Source: Chloroflexota bacterium
GTDB lineage: Bacteria; Chloroflexota; Ktedonobacteria; Ktedonobacterales; Ktedonobacteraceae
Direction of reading: 5' to 3'
DNA length: 46,616 bases
Assembly: GCA_902812455.1 (NCBI GenBank)
Contig: CADDZH010000033.1
Location: forward strand, 1-46,616
The notes under the pieces were generated by a model. It searched no databases and was not told the DNA's origin. It saw only the letters and a list, made by a program, of their open reading frames with translations. How positions within the stretch are numbered: the first letter of the stretch is position 1; every line of letters begins with the position of its first letter. Below, in pieces: positions 7,404 through 14,605 of this stretch. The position numbers were made by a program, and so were the translations under genes.

Positions 7404-9413
7404 TTAGCCACCGGCGTGCAGCAGGTTGATCAGCGAGAGGGTGACCGCTAAGAAGATGAGCACGCTGATCAGGCCAATGATGGGATCGAGCAGGGGCGCG
7501 CTCACCAGGCTGCCACGCAGGCGCAGGCGATGGAAGAGGTTTGGGAGCACGATGCCGCAGATGGCGGCAATCAGCAGCGTGAAACCGAAGCCAAGCCCGG
7601 TGGCTACCGCCAGTAAAGGGGAGCGCAGGAGGAGCCAGGTGAGCAAACCGGTGACGATGCTGGCCAGCACGCCACCCAGCGTGCCCAGTTGCAATTCGCG
7701 GAAGAGGCCGCGCCAGAGATCTCGTCCCCTGCTTGTGCGCAGTTGCCAGCCTGCTATGCCGAGCGCCTGTGTGCCCATACTGCCACTGGTGAGCAAGAGC
7801 ATGGGCAGCAGGTAAACGATGCTGCTCAATGCCAGGCGCGAACGCAACCCGGAGCGTAATGCACCCAAAACATCCGGTGTCACATGCCCAATAGGTATCA
7901 GGCTCGCGCTGGCAGGGAAAGCCGAAAGGAGCATGGGACCGAGAACCTGGTAGAGCACAAGCGCCAGGATAAAGCCGGCCAGCACGTTCACAGAGAGCCA
8001 GGTAAGGCGGCTCAGGGCGGCCCGCCAGGAAACACCCTCTTCTTCCTCAAATTCCTCTACGTTCGCACCGGCCATTTCCGAGAAGTCCTCGGCCTGCTCT
8101 TCGTGGATAACGTCGATCACATCATCCACAGTGACCAGCCCGACCAGGCGATTCTCGCTATCGACGACCGGTACGCCCAGCAGGTCGTAGCGGGCAATGA
8201 CGCGGGCCACCTCTTCCTGGTCTGTATCCGTCGTCACTTTGATGACATCGGGATCCATGAGATCGCGCAGGTACGCCGTTGGCTGTGCTACAACGAGCTG
8301 GCGGAGCGAGACCACGCCTACCAGGTGACGCTCATTATCTACAATGTAGAGGTAATAGATCATCTCCAGGTGAGCAGAATGCTGGCGCAGGTAAGCAAGC
8401 GCCTCCTCGACGGTCATATCCTGGGAGAGCGAGAGCACTTCTGTGGTCATGATGCCGCCGGCGGTCTCCGGACTGTAGCGCAGGAGTTCGCGGATAGGCT
8501 GCGCCTCGTCTGCAGGCATCAGGTTCAGGAGGTGTTCGGCCTCCTCTTGAGGGATGTCTGCCAGAATATCGGCGGCATCGTCCGGCGGCAGTATTTCTAG
8601 CAGGTCGGAAGCGCGCTCAGGATCAAGCTCGCTCAAAAGCTCATGCTGGAGCGGGGCTTCAACCTCGCTCAGTGTATCTGCTGCCGTCTCGGTATCAAGC
8701 TGCTCGAGCACATCTCCGGCCTCTTCGACGTTAAGCTGCTCGAGGATATCGGCAATATCGGCAGGGTGCAGTTCGGCCAGTTTGGTATGGCTAACATTGA
8801 GCTGCACCTGGGGTACAACCCCCCCGGCGCTAGCGCCAGCTCCGGCCAGCGCTGGAGCCAACTGGCCGGTGGTTGCGCCAGCTCTCACAACCTCGATTGG
8901 TTCAACATAATTCCAGGTGATCGTTCGCTCTGTAAGCTGAACAGGCAGAACGCGAGCTAGTAGCTCGACCGGCGCCAGGATACCCAGCCGGCGCAGCAGG
9001 CCGCTAAAGCTGATATCGACACCGATGAGCCTGGCCGTCTTTTTAATTTGCGCCAGTTTCAGATCATTGACTTTGACCACGCGAAAACCCTGGGTATCAA
9101 CAATTTGCTTGTCCAGAATATCACGACGCAGCCGTAACTCATCTGCTTGTGGCGTATATGGTTCGATCTGGGATTGTTTTACAGTGAGATATATGTGTGG
9201 CTCTTCCAGGCTATCTACTTGAGACCAGGGAATGATTATTTCACTGCTGCTATTGCTGAGAGGTAAAGGGGCATGAACCACAATAGCTGTTACAACCGGA
9301 AATGTTTCATGTAATCGAACATAGATATCGCGCAGTACACCCAGCCGTCGCCCTTCGATATCATAGACGTGCTTATGAAGCAGAGTGCTGAAAAAAATCA
9401 ATGGAATCACCAC
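7404..9413 (-). CDS. mgtE: MgtE-type magnesium transporter with N-terminal PRC-like domain
   Basis: A 669-residue Mg2+ channel/transporter. Order of parts: a PRC-barrel-like N-terminus (about 10-75, VYDIEGRRLGVLRDIYV), a spacer, the MgtE_N superhelix (about 210-320, with ADIADILEQL and DAADILADIPQEEAEHLL repeats), two CBS domains (about 330-450) that sense Mg2+ in known MgtE proteins, then five TM helices (about 490-665). The pore segments include PMLLLTSGSMGTQALGIAG and the acidic residue in APLLDPIIGL, which aligns with the selectivity Asp. The start is unclear: GTG 9413 overlaps the AAAGGTGG ribosome site, whereas TTG 9401 is well spaced from it. A long structured leader precedes it. Confidence 0.88.
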   Translation of the reverse strand: MVIPLIFFSTLLHKHVYDIEGRRLGVLRDIYVRLHETFPVVTAIVVHAPLPLSNSSSEIIIPWSQVDSLEEPHIYLTVKQSQIEPYTPQADELRLRRDILDKQIVDTQGFRVVKVNDLKLAQIKKTARLIGVDISFSGLLRRLGILAPVELLARVLPVQLTERTITWNYVEPIEVVRAGATTGQLAPALAGAGASAGGVVPQVQLNVSHTKLAELHPADIADILEQLNVEEAGDVLEQLDTETAADTLSEVEAPLQHELLSELDPERASDLLEILPPDDAADILADIPQEEAEHLLNLMPADEAQPIRELLRYSPETAGGIMTTEVLSLSQDMTVEEALAYLRQHSAHLEMIYYLYIVDNERHLVGVVSLRQLVVAQPTAYLRDLMDPDVIKVTTDTDQEEVARVIARYDLLGVPVVDSENRLVGLVTVDDVIDVIHEEQAEDFSEMAGANVEEFEEEEGVSWRAALSRLTWLSVNVLAGFILALVLYQVLGPMLLSAFPASASLIPIGHVTPDVLGALRSGLRSRLALSSIVYLLPMLLLTSGSMGTQALGIAGWQLRTSRGRDLWRGLFRELQLGTLGGVLASIVTGLLTWLLLRSPLLAVATGLGFGFTLLIAAICGIVLPNLFHRLRLRGSLVSAPLLDPIIGLISVLIFLAVTLSLINLLHAGG

Positions 9414-9980
9414 CTTTCTATTTCGCGTATTACGCGCAAAAACGCCTGTAGCTTATCCACACGCATGTGGATAAGCGGAAAACCAATCTACCGCTGTAAC
9501 GTTCGTTACGGAAATCATACACATAGAGCGGCTATGCACTTCCAAAAACGAGAGAGGTGCATTCCGTTTTCTATGCGAGATTTGTGCATATAGGGTAGCC
9601 GCTGATGGGTACACCTATAGGCCGTAGAGAGGACTCACTGGCAGGCGGGGAAGTTCTTACTCGACCATACCTTCCATCATGGAAGATTGATGGAACCATC
9701 GAGTAAGTGAGGTGGTGAAGCGCAATCACAAGCAAACGAGGTGATGCGCGAAACGAGCTATCGAAACGATCAGTTACTCTACCTGGTACTTGACTCGATG
9801 GTTGAGAAGAACGCTCCCAGCAGCAGGCACGGGCCTACTATAACTAGGGCCAGCGTCCATAATATTCTCACCCTCCTTAGCCCGGCGGTTGTAGCTTGTA
9901 CAGGGAAGGCATTCTTAACGAATGCCCGGCATCTTGCCTGCCCTGTTGTTACAACCGGGGAAAAACAATGATATGTATCT
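9414..9980 (-). promoter_or_regulatory. Long structured 5' leader of mgtE
   Basis: Between the predicted start of transcription (about 9980) and mgtE lie about 565 nt with many inverted repeats. First domain, 9886-9957: closing stem CGGTTGTA/TACAACCG, inner stem ACAGGG/CCCTGT, and two hairpins GGCATTC/GAATGCC and GGCA/TGCC. Next is AAGGAGGG (9871-9878), 10 nt before an ATG that opens a 28-codon frame (9774-9860). Next, ACTCGATGGTT (9793-9803) is an 11-bp complement of 9694-9704, which also pairs in part with CTTACTCGA at 9656-9664 (9 bp with 9699-9707), so the two helices exclude each other. More hairpins follow (9522-9536, 9496-9509, 9451-9476, 9424-9436). I could not match it to a named riboswitch. 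A metal-responsive attenuator is inference. Confidence 0.5.
9451..9476. promoter_or_regulatory. Perfect palindrome made of two inverted DnaA-box sequences
   Basis: GCTTATCCACA, CGCA, TGTGGATAAGC: an 11-bp perfect stem with a 4-base loop. Each arm contains TTATCCACA, the consensus DnaA box, in inverted orientation. It lies 38 bp upstream of mgtE. It may be an RNA hairpin in the leader, a DnaA-binding pair, or both. Confidence 0.5.
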
Positions 9981-9986
9981 TTGGAA

Positions 9987-10016
9987 AGTATAGCACGCTT
10001 AGCGCTTGTTAGGCAA
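9987..10016 (-). promoter_or_regulatory. Sigma70-type promoter for the mgtE leader
   Basis: On the minus strand, TTGCCT (10016-10011), an 18-bp spacer, then TATACT (9992-9987). Placed just past the PHP gene stop, it predicts transcription of mgtE from about 9980. Confidence 0.55.
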
Positions 10017-10028
10017 GAGTAGGGGATA

Positions 10029-10850
10029 TCAGGCCACCTCTTGCCTGTATGCGAGTGCATGGCGCCTGCGCATCTGGTGGCGAACCAGCCGCAGGTAGTC
10101 GGGTACACCCCATAATCTGCCGCCTGGCGCGCTCAGGCCGGCTTCAATGGTCGCGCGCACATCGAGGGCATCCTTGCCTTCAAACCATGTGCAGCCACGT
10201 CCAATGGCCCCCAGCGTGTGAGCATCGCTATTGCCAACTTCTGGCCAGCCGTAGAGTTCGCGATTCACGCTCATGGCTAAGCGATTGGCGCCAATGCCAC
10301 AAAAGCTAGCGTTCCAGGTCTCGATTCCATCCAGCCAGACATCGCCCCTGAAGTAGATGCGATCAAGCACCTCTCGCTGGCAACTATGCCGGAAGAGGGG
10401 ATTGAGTGGATGCGCTACAATGGCCAGCCCTCCCTGTTCATGGATCAGATCAATGGATCGCTCCATGCTCAGGCCGGGCTGAATGCGTTTCTCGATGAAG
10501 AGCGCCAGCAAATGGCCTTCTTTTGTGCTGATCTCTTCACCGGTAATAACATCAAAGCGATAATTACCTTTCGCCCACAGGTCGCGCATGCGTAGCGCCC
10601 CTTCGATGACATCGTGATCGGTGAGCGCAATCACGTCGAGATCTGTGTAATGCTGGACGTGATAGAGAATCTGCTCAATAGTTGCAAGACCGTCACTATA
10701 GGTGCTGTGCATATGAAGGTCGGCCTTGCCCAGTTTGCCGGAATCATATGCTTGTTGCCGGGTCATTTGCCTGCGCCTGGCCAGCACGGCGGTGCATAAG
10801 TTTGCGCTTTCATATGCTCTGGTCACCACGCTGCGTCCGTTTATTGTCAT
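10029..10850 (-). CDS. PHP-domain metal-dependent phosphoesterase
   Basis: A 273-residue PHP (polymerase and histidinol phosphatase) protein. After about 40 extra residues, the four metal-binding motifs appear in order: DLHMHSTYSDG, VIALTDHD, ITGEEISTKEGHLLALF, and IVAHPLNP, with GNSDAHTLG near the C-terminus. This matches the stand-alone YciV/TrpH-like group, which hydrolyses phosphate esters such as 3',5'-nucleoside bisphosphates or short RNA 5' ends in characterised members; the substrate here is not known. ATG 10850 has AAGGA 6 bases upstream. A shorter start near the MTRQQAYDSGK methionine is possible. It lies downstream of arsR on the same strand with a repeat between. Confidence 0.82.
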   Translation of the reverse strand: MTINGRSVVTRAYESANLCTAVLARRRQMTRQQAYDSGKLGKADLHMHSTYSDGLATIEQILYHVQHYTDLDVIALTDHDVIEGALRMRDLWAKGNYRFDVITGEEISTKEGHLLALFIEKRIQPGLSMERSIDLIHEQGGLAIVAHPLNPLFRHSCQREVLDRIYFRGDVWLDGIETWNASFCGIGANRLAMSVNRELYGWPEVGNSDAHTLGAIGRGCTWFEGKDALDVRATIEAGLSAPGGRLWGVPDYLRLVRHQMRRRHALAYRQEVA

Positions 10851-10882
10851 ATCGGTCCTTCTTAACTAGAACTTATTCGTAA

Positions 10883-10970
10883 CCCTGGCCTCCCCAAGGG
10901 AGGCCACTACATCTTCTAGCCCAAAGGAGGGACGATATGTAGTGACTCCCCTTGTGGGAGTCAGGCTATG
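10883..10970. repeat. Palindromic element, family D (full copy)
   Basis: About 88 bp with imperfect terminal inverted repeats. The left end reads CCTGGCCTCCCCAAGGGAGG then CCACTACAT; the reverse complement of the right end reads CCTGACTCCCACAAGGGGAG then TCACTACAT. Each arm also contains its own small hairpin. Half-copies of the left arm occur at 33280-33335 and 43851-43886. It lies between arsR and the PHP gene. Confidence 0.55.
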
Positions 10971-10989
10971 ATCCTCCCTCTTCAGGCGG

Positions 10990-11337
10990 CTATGGCTCCT
11001 CAGGAGTGATCTCTGCTTCAATGAGAGCTTCACCAAATGGGAGCGATTCTAACTGGACGGCAGGATCAACAAGCGCATCGAGCCACTGGAGGCAGGAGCG
11101 ATAGCGAGCTTTGTCCAGGGAGCAGTAGACCTGCCGCCCCTCGCGGCGGGTAAGAATGAGACCGGCGCGGCGTAGTTTGCGCAAGTGCCATGAAGCAAGT
11201 GGCTGGCTAAGCCCCAGCATACCGGTCAGCTCGGAAACGGTAATTTCGTCCTGGCGGGCAAGGTAATAGACGATAGCCAGGCGAGCGACGCCGGCCAGAG
11301 CTTTTACCATGATTTTGAGTTCGCGCCAGTTGTTCAT
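10990..11337 (-). CDS. ArsR-family winged-helix repressor
   Basis: A 115-residue DNA-binding protein of the ArsR/SmtB fold. The recognition helix region is ITVSELTGMLGLSQPLASWH followed by LRKLRRAGLI, then the wing LTRREGRQVYCSL. The usual metal motif CVC in the alpha-3 helix is missing (the sequence there is VSELTGML), so it probably does not sense arsenite or cadmium the classical way; the ligand is unknown. A perfect palindrome overlaps its predicted transcription start, which suggests autorepression. The downstream gene in the same direction is the PHP phosphoesterase. Confidence 0.85.
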   Translation of the reverse strand: MNNWRELKIMVKALAGVARLAIVYYLARQDEITVSELTGMLGLSQPLASWHLRKLRRAGLILTRREGRQVYCSLDKARYRSCLQWLDALVDPAVQLESLPFGEALIEAEITPEEP

Positions 11338-11375
11338 TCAATTACTATCCAGATTGCGACAGAGGTTTTATAAAG

Positions 11376-11394
11376 GAACATTTATAAAATGTTC
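11376..11394. promoter_or_regulatory. Probable ArsR operator palindrome
   Basis: GAACATTT, ATA, AAATGTTC: an 8-bp perfect dyad centred 48 bp upstream of the arsR start, directly at the predicted transcription start. Size and symmetry fit an ArsR dimer site. Confidence 0.6.
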
Positions 11395-11400
11395 GTTCAT

Positions 11401-11429
11401 ATGATACCGGATACGGCCGCAATTGTCAA
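11401..11429 (-). promoter_or_regulatory. Promoter of arsR
   Basis: On the minus strand, TTGACA (11429-11424), a 17-bp spacer, TATCAT (11406-11401). The -35 box is one arm of a perfect dyad, TGTCAAG, TTCT, CTTGACA (11424-11441); the other arm faces the tRNA-Lys gene and offers a -35-like TTGACA on the plus strand. Confidence 0.6.
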
Positions 11430-11466
11430 GTTCTCTTGACACTTATGTTACAATGGCAGGGAAATT

Positions 11467-11539
11467 GCTCCCGTAGCTCAACTGGTAGAGCAGCGCACTC
11501 TTAATGCGGTGGTTCAGGGTTCGAGTCCCTGCGGGAGCA
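11467..11539 (+). tRNA. tRNA-Lys (anticodon CTT)
   Basis: A complete 73-nt cloverleaf. Acceptor stem GCTCCCG/CGGGAGC with discriminator A at 11539; D arm with AGCTCAACTGGTAGAGC; anticodon loop CTCTTAA, giving CTT; T arm with GGTTCGAGTCC. The CCA end is not encoded. An acetamidase gene remnant lies about 80 bp downstream. Confidence 0.95.
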
Positions 11540-11621
11540 TTATTTTTTTCTTATTTTTACGGCCAGATCATGACACAAAGATGTCAGGGGCAGGAAGGCC
11601 GATATGACGTAATAGCCTTCC

Positions 11622-11759
11622 TGGTTGCCCATCGGAAGCCTCTTTTGTCTCCAGCTCGACAACCTCTCCCGGTTCGATGGTTACCAGGGGAGGGATGCTA
11701 TGATCCCAGCGGCAATGTGTGCGCTGCCGGGTCAGTCGATATTTGATATCCATTACCAT
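11622..11759 (-). pseudogene. Acetamidase/formamidase, 5' remnant
   Basis: The first 45 codons look like the N-terminus of an acetamidase/formamidase: YRLTRQRTHCRWDHSIPP, then TIEPGEVVELETKEASDGQ, the conserved opening of that family (a full enzyme has about 300-400 residues). After SDGQ the similarity ends and the frame runs into unrelated sequence towards tRNA-Lys. The start is intact, with AAGGAG 7 bases before ATG. This is therefore the beginning of a real gene whose remainder was deleted next to the tRNA gene. Confidence 0.6.
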
Positions 11760-11940
11760 GTTAGTTCTCCTTCATACCATTAATGATAAACATCTATGCA
11801 GAAAAAACAATGGACATTTGTTCAGTTGGTGGCGCCTATTTTGAGCATTTTATGTATACATGATAGCGGCGTCATACATAACAGGTGGTATCTCACATAA
11901 GAAGTATGCTATACTTGGTTGGGCGAGCATATCAGGGTAC

Positions 11941-12190
11941 CCACGAGGGTTAAGAGGGGTAGGTTTTGGAGAGGAGCGAAGAGCGAGGAGGCACGGGGAC
12001 AAGCACAAGGCCCCTTCCCATCCTCGCCTGCCACAGGTTTGCTATGCAGGGCGACAACGACGCTGCCGCGTCTCGTGTTCTGCGAACACTCAGTCGCCCT
12101 GCAAGGTAGCCTTGTCCCTACAGGCGACGATCCGCTTAAGAGCCGTGTTCACGGAAAAACCTACCCTTGTAAAACCCACGAGGGGCCCCC
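11941..12190. repeat. Palindromic repeat, family B (copy 2, long form)
   Basis: Occupies most of the 476-bp gap 11760-12235. Outer arms resemble each other inverted (GGGGTAGGTTTT on the left, AAAACCTACCC on the right). The centre holds GGGGACAAGCACAAGGCCCC, then a hairpin with arms TGCAGGGCGAC and GTCGCCCTGCA separated by about 45 bp, then CCTTGTCCCTACAGGCGACG. The centre is nearly identical to 20260-20420. I see no gene here; open frames across it follow the repeat. Confidence 0.6.
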
Positions 12191-12235
12191 ACCATATTAT
12201 GTGCAAACAAGGTCAAATCGAGGGTTTACTTCAGC

Positions 12236-14605
12236 TTGCAGAATGGTCAGGAAAAACACACACAAACAGGGCGCTTAGAGTATCGAACGCTGCTGAATAA
12301 GCGCTACATGATTCTGGGCACGATTGGGCGCGGAGGGATGGGAGCCGTTTACAAGGCGCAGGATACGAAGCGCCAGGAGCTTTGCGCCATCAAAGAGATG
12401 AGCCTCTCGATGGTGCCGCTCGAAGAGCGCGCGCAGGCTGTGCAGAATTTTGAGACAGAGGCCAGGATGCTGGCCAACCTGCATCACCCCAACCTGCCGG
12501 CCTTTACAGGAAGGTTCACTGAAGGCTCGCGGCACTTCCTGGTTATGGAATATATCGATGGGCTTACGCTCGAAGACTACCTGGAGCGCAACAATGGCCC
12601 TTTTCCTGAGCTGCGTGTTTTAGGGTGGGCGCGGCAGCTCTGTGATGTGCTAGCATACTTGCATAGCCAGCGCCCGCCGATCATTTTCCGCGACCTGAAG
12701 CCGGGGAATATCATGCTCGCGCGCAATGGTCGCATCAAGCTCATCGATTTCGGGATTGCCCGCTTCTTCCGTGTGGCAGGTGCGAAAGATACGCAACTGC
12801 TTGGCACACCTGGCTACGCTCCCCCCGAACAATATGGAAAAGCCCAGACCGATGCCCGCTCGGATATTTACTCCCTGGCCATGACCTTGTTTCACCTGAT
12901 GACTGATACGCTTTCTGAGCAGGGTTTTGGCCTGAAGGACGTTCATGAACAATTCCCGCAGATTTCCCTGCCTGTGGCACGCGCTCTTGAGAAGGCAACC
13001 GCGCTCAACCCTGATGATCGCTTTCAAAACGCCGAGGCCTTTCGCCGCGCACTGTTTGGTGAAGGCACCTTCCTGTTTGAGCATGGTGAGCAGGCGACAA
13101 CGCCGGAGGAGCTGGCAGAGCTATGCGCTCGCTACCCCGAAGAGGCGGCGGGTTATCTCTATTCCGGTGAGATCGAGGCCTGGATGGAGGATATTGGCAA
13201 CACGAGCCTGGCGCGAAAGGCCATACATATCCGTAAAGTAGGGGATGATCCTGAGAAAGCTGTTGAGCGGTTTTTGCAGGAGGTGATGGGGCCTCACGCA
13301 CACCTGCGCAAGTATACAGTAGCGCAGGCGGCGGGAACGAGCCGGAGAGAGAGTACCTGGTCCGCCAGCTTGCGGCAGAGTCTGGATTGGTTCTCGCATA
13401 GCCGGCCATCACGAGAGATTGTTGTGCAGCCCGGCAGCATCGATTTTGGCGAGGTATATCAGGGCGTTTCCGAGCCGATGGCTTTATCTATTAGCGGCTA
13501 TAAGGGCGCATATGTGCGCGGGTCAATTGCGGCAACCGAGCCCTGGATTCTCCTCGACAAAACCAGCTTCGACGGGATGAGCACTGTTGTCCACGTGCGA
13601 GTTGATACGACCGGCCTGCTGGGTTCGGTACGCTATACAGGCAAGATCCTGGTGACGCCTGAGAGCGCCGGTACACTGGATAGCCAGGAAGACGACGATG
13701 AGCAGGACATCGTTGTGCGTGTGCAGGTGGGCGTACTCAGCTTGAGTGGCACAGGGAGCCAATCCTCTGTTGGTAAGAGTAAGAGCCAATCGCCCGGCAC
13801 GCTCCTGGAAGAAGACGACCAGACGCTTATAGCGGGTACAGGGCGCACGGCAATGAACTCGCGCCCCGGCACCAGTGGCTCTAGTAATAGCCAGGCTGCT
13901 TCAGCGCTGCCCTATGGGCAGGCGAGGTATGACGAATACAGGGCGAAGTATGGGCCGCCAGGAAGCGGGAGTAGCGGCGCTCCCGGTACGTGGAACCAGC
14001 CGCAGGCATCTCTCAAACAGCGTCCCTGGCTGCAGCGCATCCTGATGGTCTCCACCGCCTTTATGCTGGCCAGCCTCTTCTATGTCATACTGGCATATAT
14101 GCCTCAGATAGCGCAAGGGTCCCTGCTATCAAATAATGCGTGGTTTATTGTCCTTCTTGCAGGTATGATACCGGCGGCAACGCTGGGCGCGCTTGTAGTC
14201 AATGGGAGCAAGAGCCTGCGAGATATTCTCAATCGTCTCTGCACCGGGCTGTGTAGCGCGCTGCTCGTGCTGGGGCTTGCCGAGCTGATCTGGCGGGCCA
14301 TCCTCCAACTGAATATCCCGCCGCTGCAACTGTTTATAATGTTGCTTGTTGCAGCTATAGGAGCATCCTATGGAACCAGTGCCAGGGTAAGCGAGCGGGT
14401 GCTGAGAGTAGTTACGCGCACAATGAGGTACCTGCGCAGGGTCACACTCACTGTTGCGGTGGTGCTGGGTGGCATCCTCGGCTTCTTCCTGACAATTGGC
14501 TTCCCCTTTACGCTGTTCACGCTTGTTGGCATCTTGAGCGGTGTTGTCATTGCTGCTCTGCTCATCCTGCGCGCAAGCTACCTGGTCAAACAGCGCTACC
14601 CATGA
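12236..14605 (+). CDS. Ser/Thr protein kinase with Ig-like segment and six-TM C-terminus
   Basis: A 789-residue Hanks-type kinase. Kinase domain about 24-285: GRGGMGAVY (31-39), AIK (Lys53), alpha-C Glu75, catalytic loop FRDLKPGN (Asp153, Asn158), DFG at 171-173, GTPGYAPPEQYG activation segment. All catalytic residues are kept; His of HRD is Phe, a variant common in bacterial kinases with this domain order. A helical region follows, then a beta-rich Ig-like segment (about 395-505, SIDFGEVYQGVSEPM), a Ser/Gly-rich linker, and six hydrophobic helices (about 605-785). It is probably an integral membrane kinase. The start is TTG 12236 with a weak site; the frame upstream is repeat B. Its stop overlaps the miaA start (ATGA). 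Confidence 0.85.
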   Translation: MQNGQEKHTQTGRLEYRTLLNKRYMILGTIGRGGMGAVYKAQDTKRQELCAIKEMSLSMVPLEERAQAVQNFETEARMLANLHHPNLPAFTGRFTEGSRHFLVMEYIDGLTLEDYLERNNGPFPELRVLGWARQLCDVLAYLHSQRPPIIFRDLKPGNIMLARNGRIKLIDFGIARFFRVAGAKDTQLLGTPGYAPPEQYGKAQTDARSDIYSLAMTLFHLMTDTLSEQGFGLKDVHEQFPQISLPVARALEKATALNPDDRFQNAEAFRRALFGEGTFLFEHGEQATTPEELAELCARYPEEAAGYLYSGEIEAWMEDIGNTSLARKAIHIRKVGDDPEKAVERFLQEVMGPHAHLRKYTVAQAAGTSRRESTWSASLRQSLDWFSHSRPSREIVVQPGSIDFGEVYQGVSEPMALSISGYKGAYVRGSIAATEPWILLDKTSFDGMSTVVHVRVDTTGLLGSVRYTGKILVTPESAGTLDSQEDDDEQDIVVRVQVGVLSLSGTGSQSSVGKSKSQSPGTLLEEDDQTLIAGTGRTAMNSRPGTSGSSNSQAASALPYGQARYDEYRAKYGPPGSGSSGAPGTWNQPQASLKQRPWLQRILMVSTAFMLASLFYVILAYMPQIAQGSLLSNNAWFIVLLAGMIPAATLGALVVNGSKSLRDILNRLCTGLCSALLVLGLAELIWRAILQLNIPPLQLFIMLLVAAIGASYGTSARVSERVLRVVTRTMRYLRRVTLTVAVVLGGILGFFLTIGFPFTLFTLVGILSGVVIAALLILRASYLVKQRYP

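Noticed and set aside
7884..8600. Plus-strand frame of 238 codons opposite mgtE
   Set aside because: Antisense to the MgtE_N and CBS coding region, no recognisable domain.
9886..9957. NiCo (czcD-type) riboswitch in the mgtE leader
   Set aside because: GGGCAGGCAA and GCCGGGC blocks are reminiscent, but the stem order and the 3' conserved block do not match from memory; kept as an unclassified structured leader.
11860..12300. Frames across the 11.9-12.2 kb gap
   Set aside because: They follow the family B repeat, which also occurs elsewhere in other frames, so coding is unlikely.
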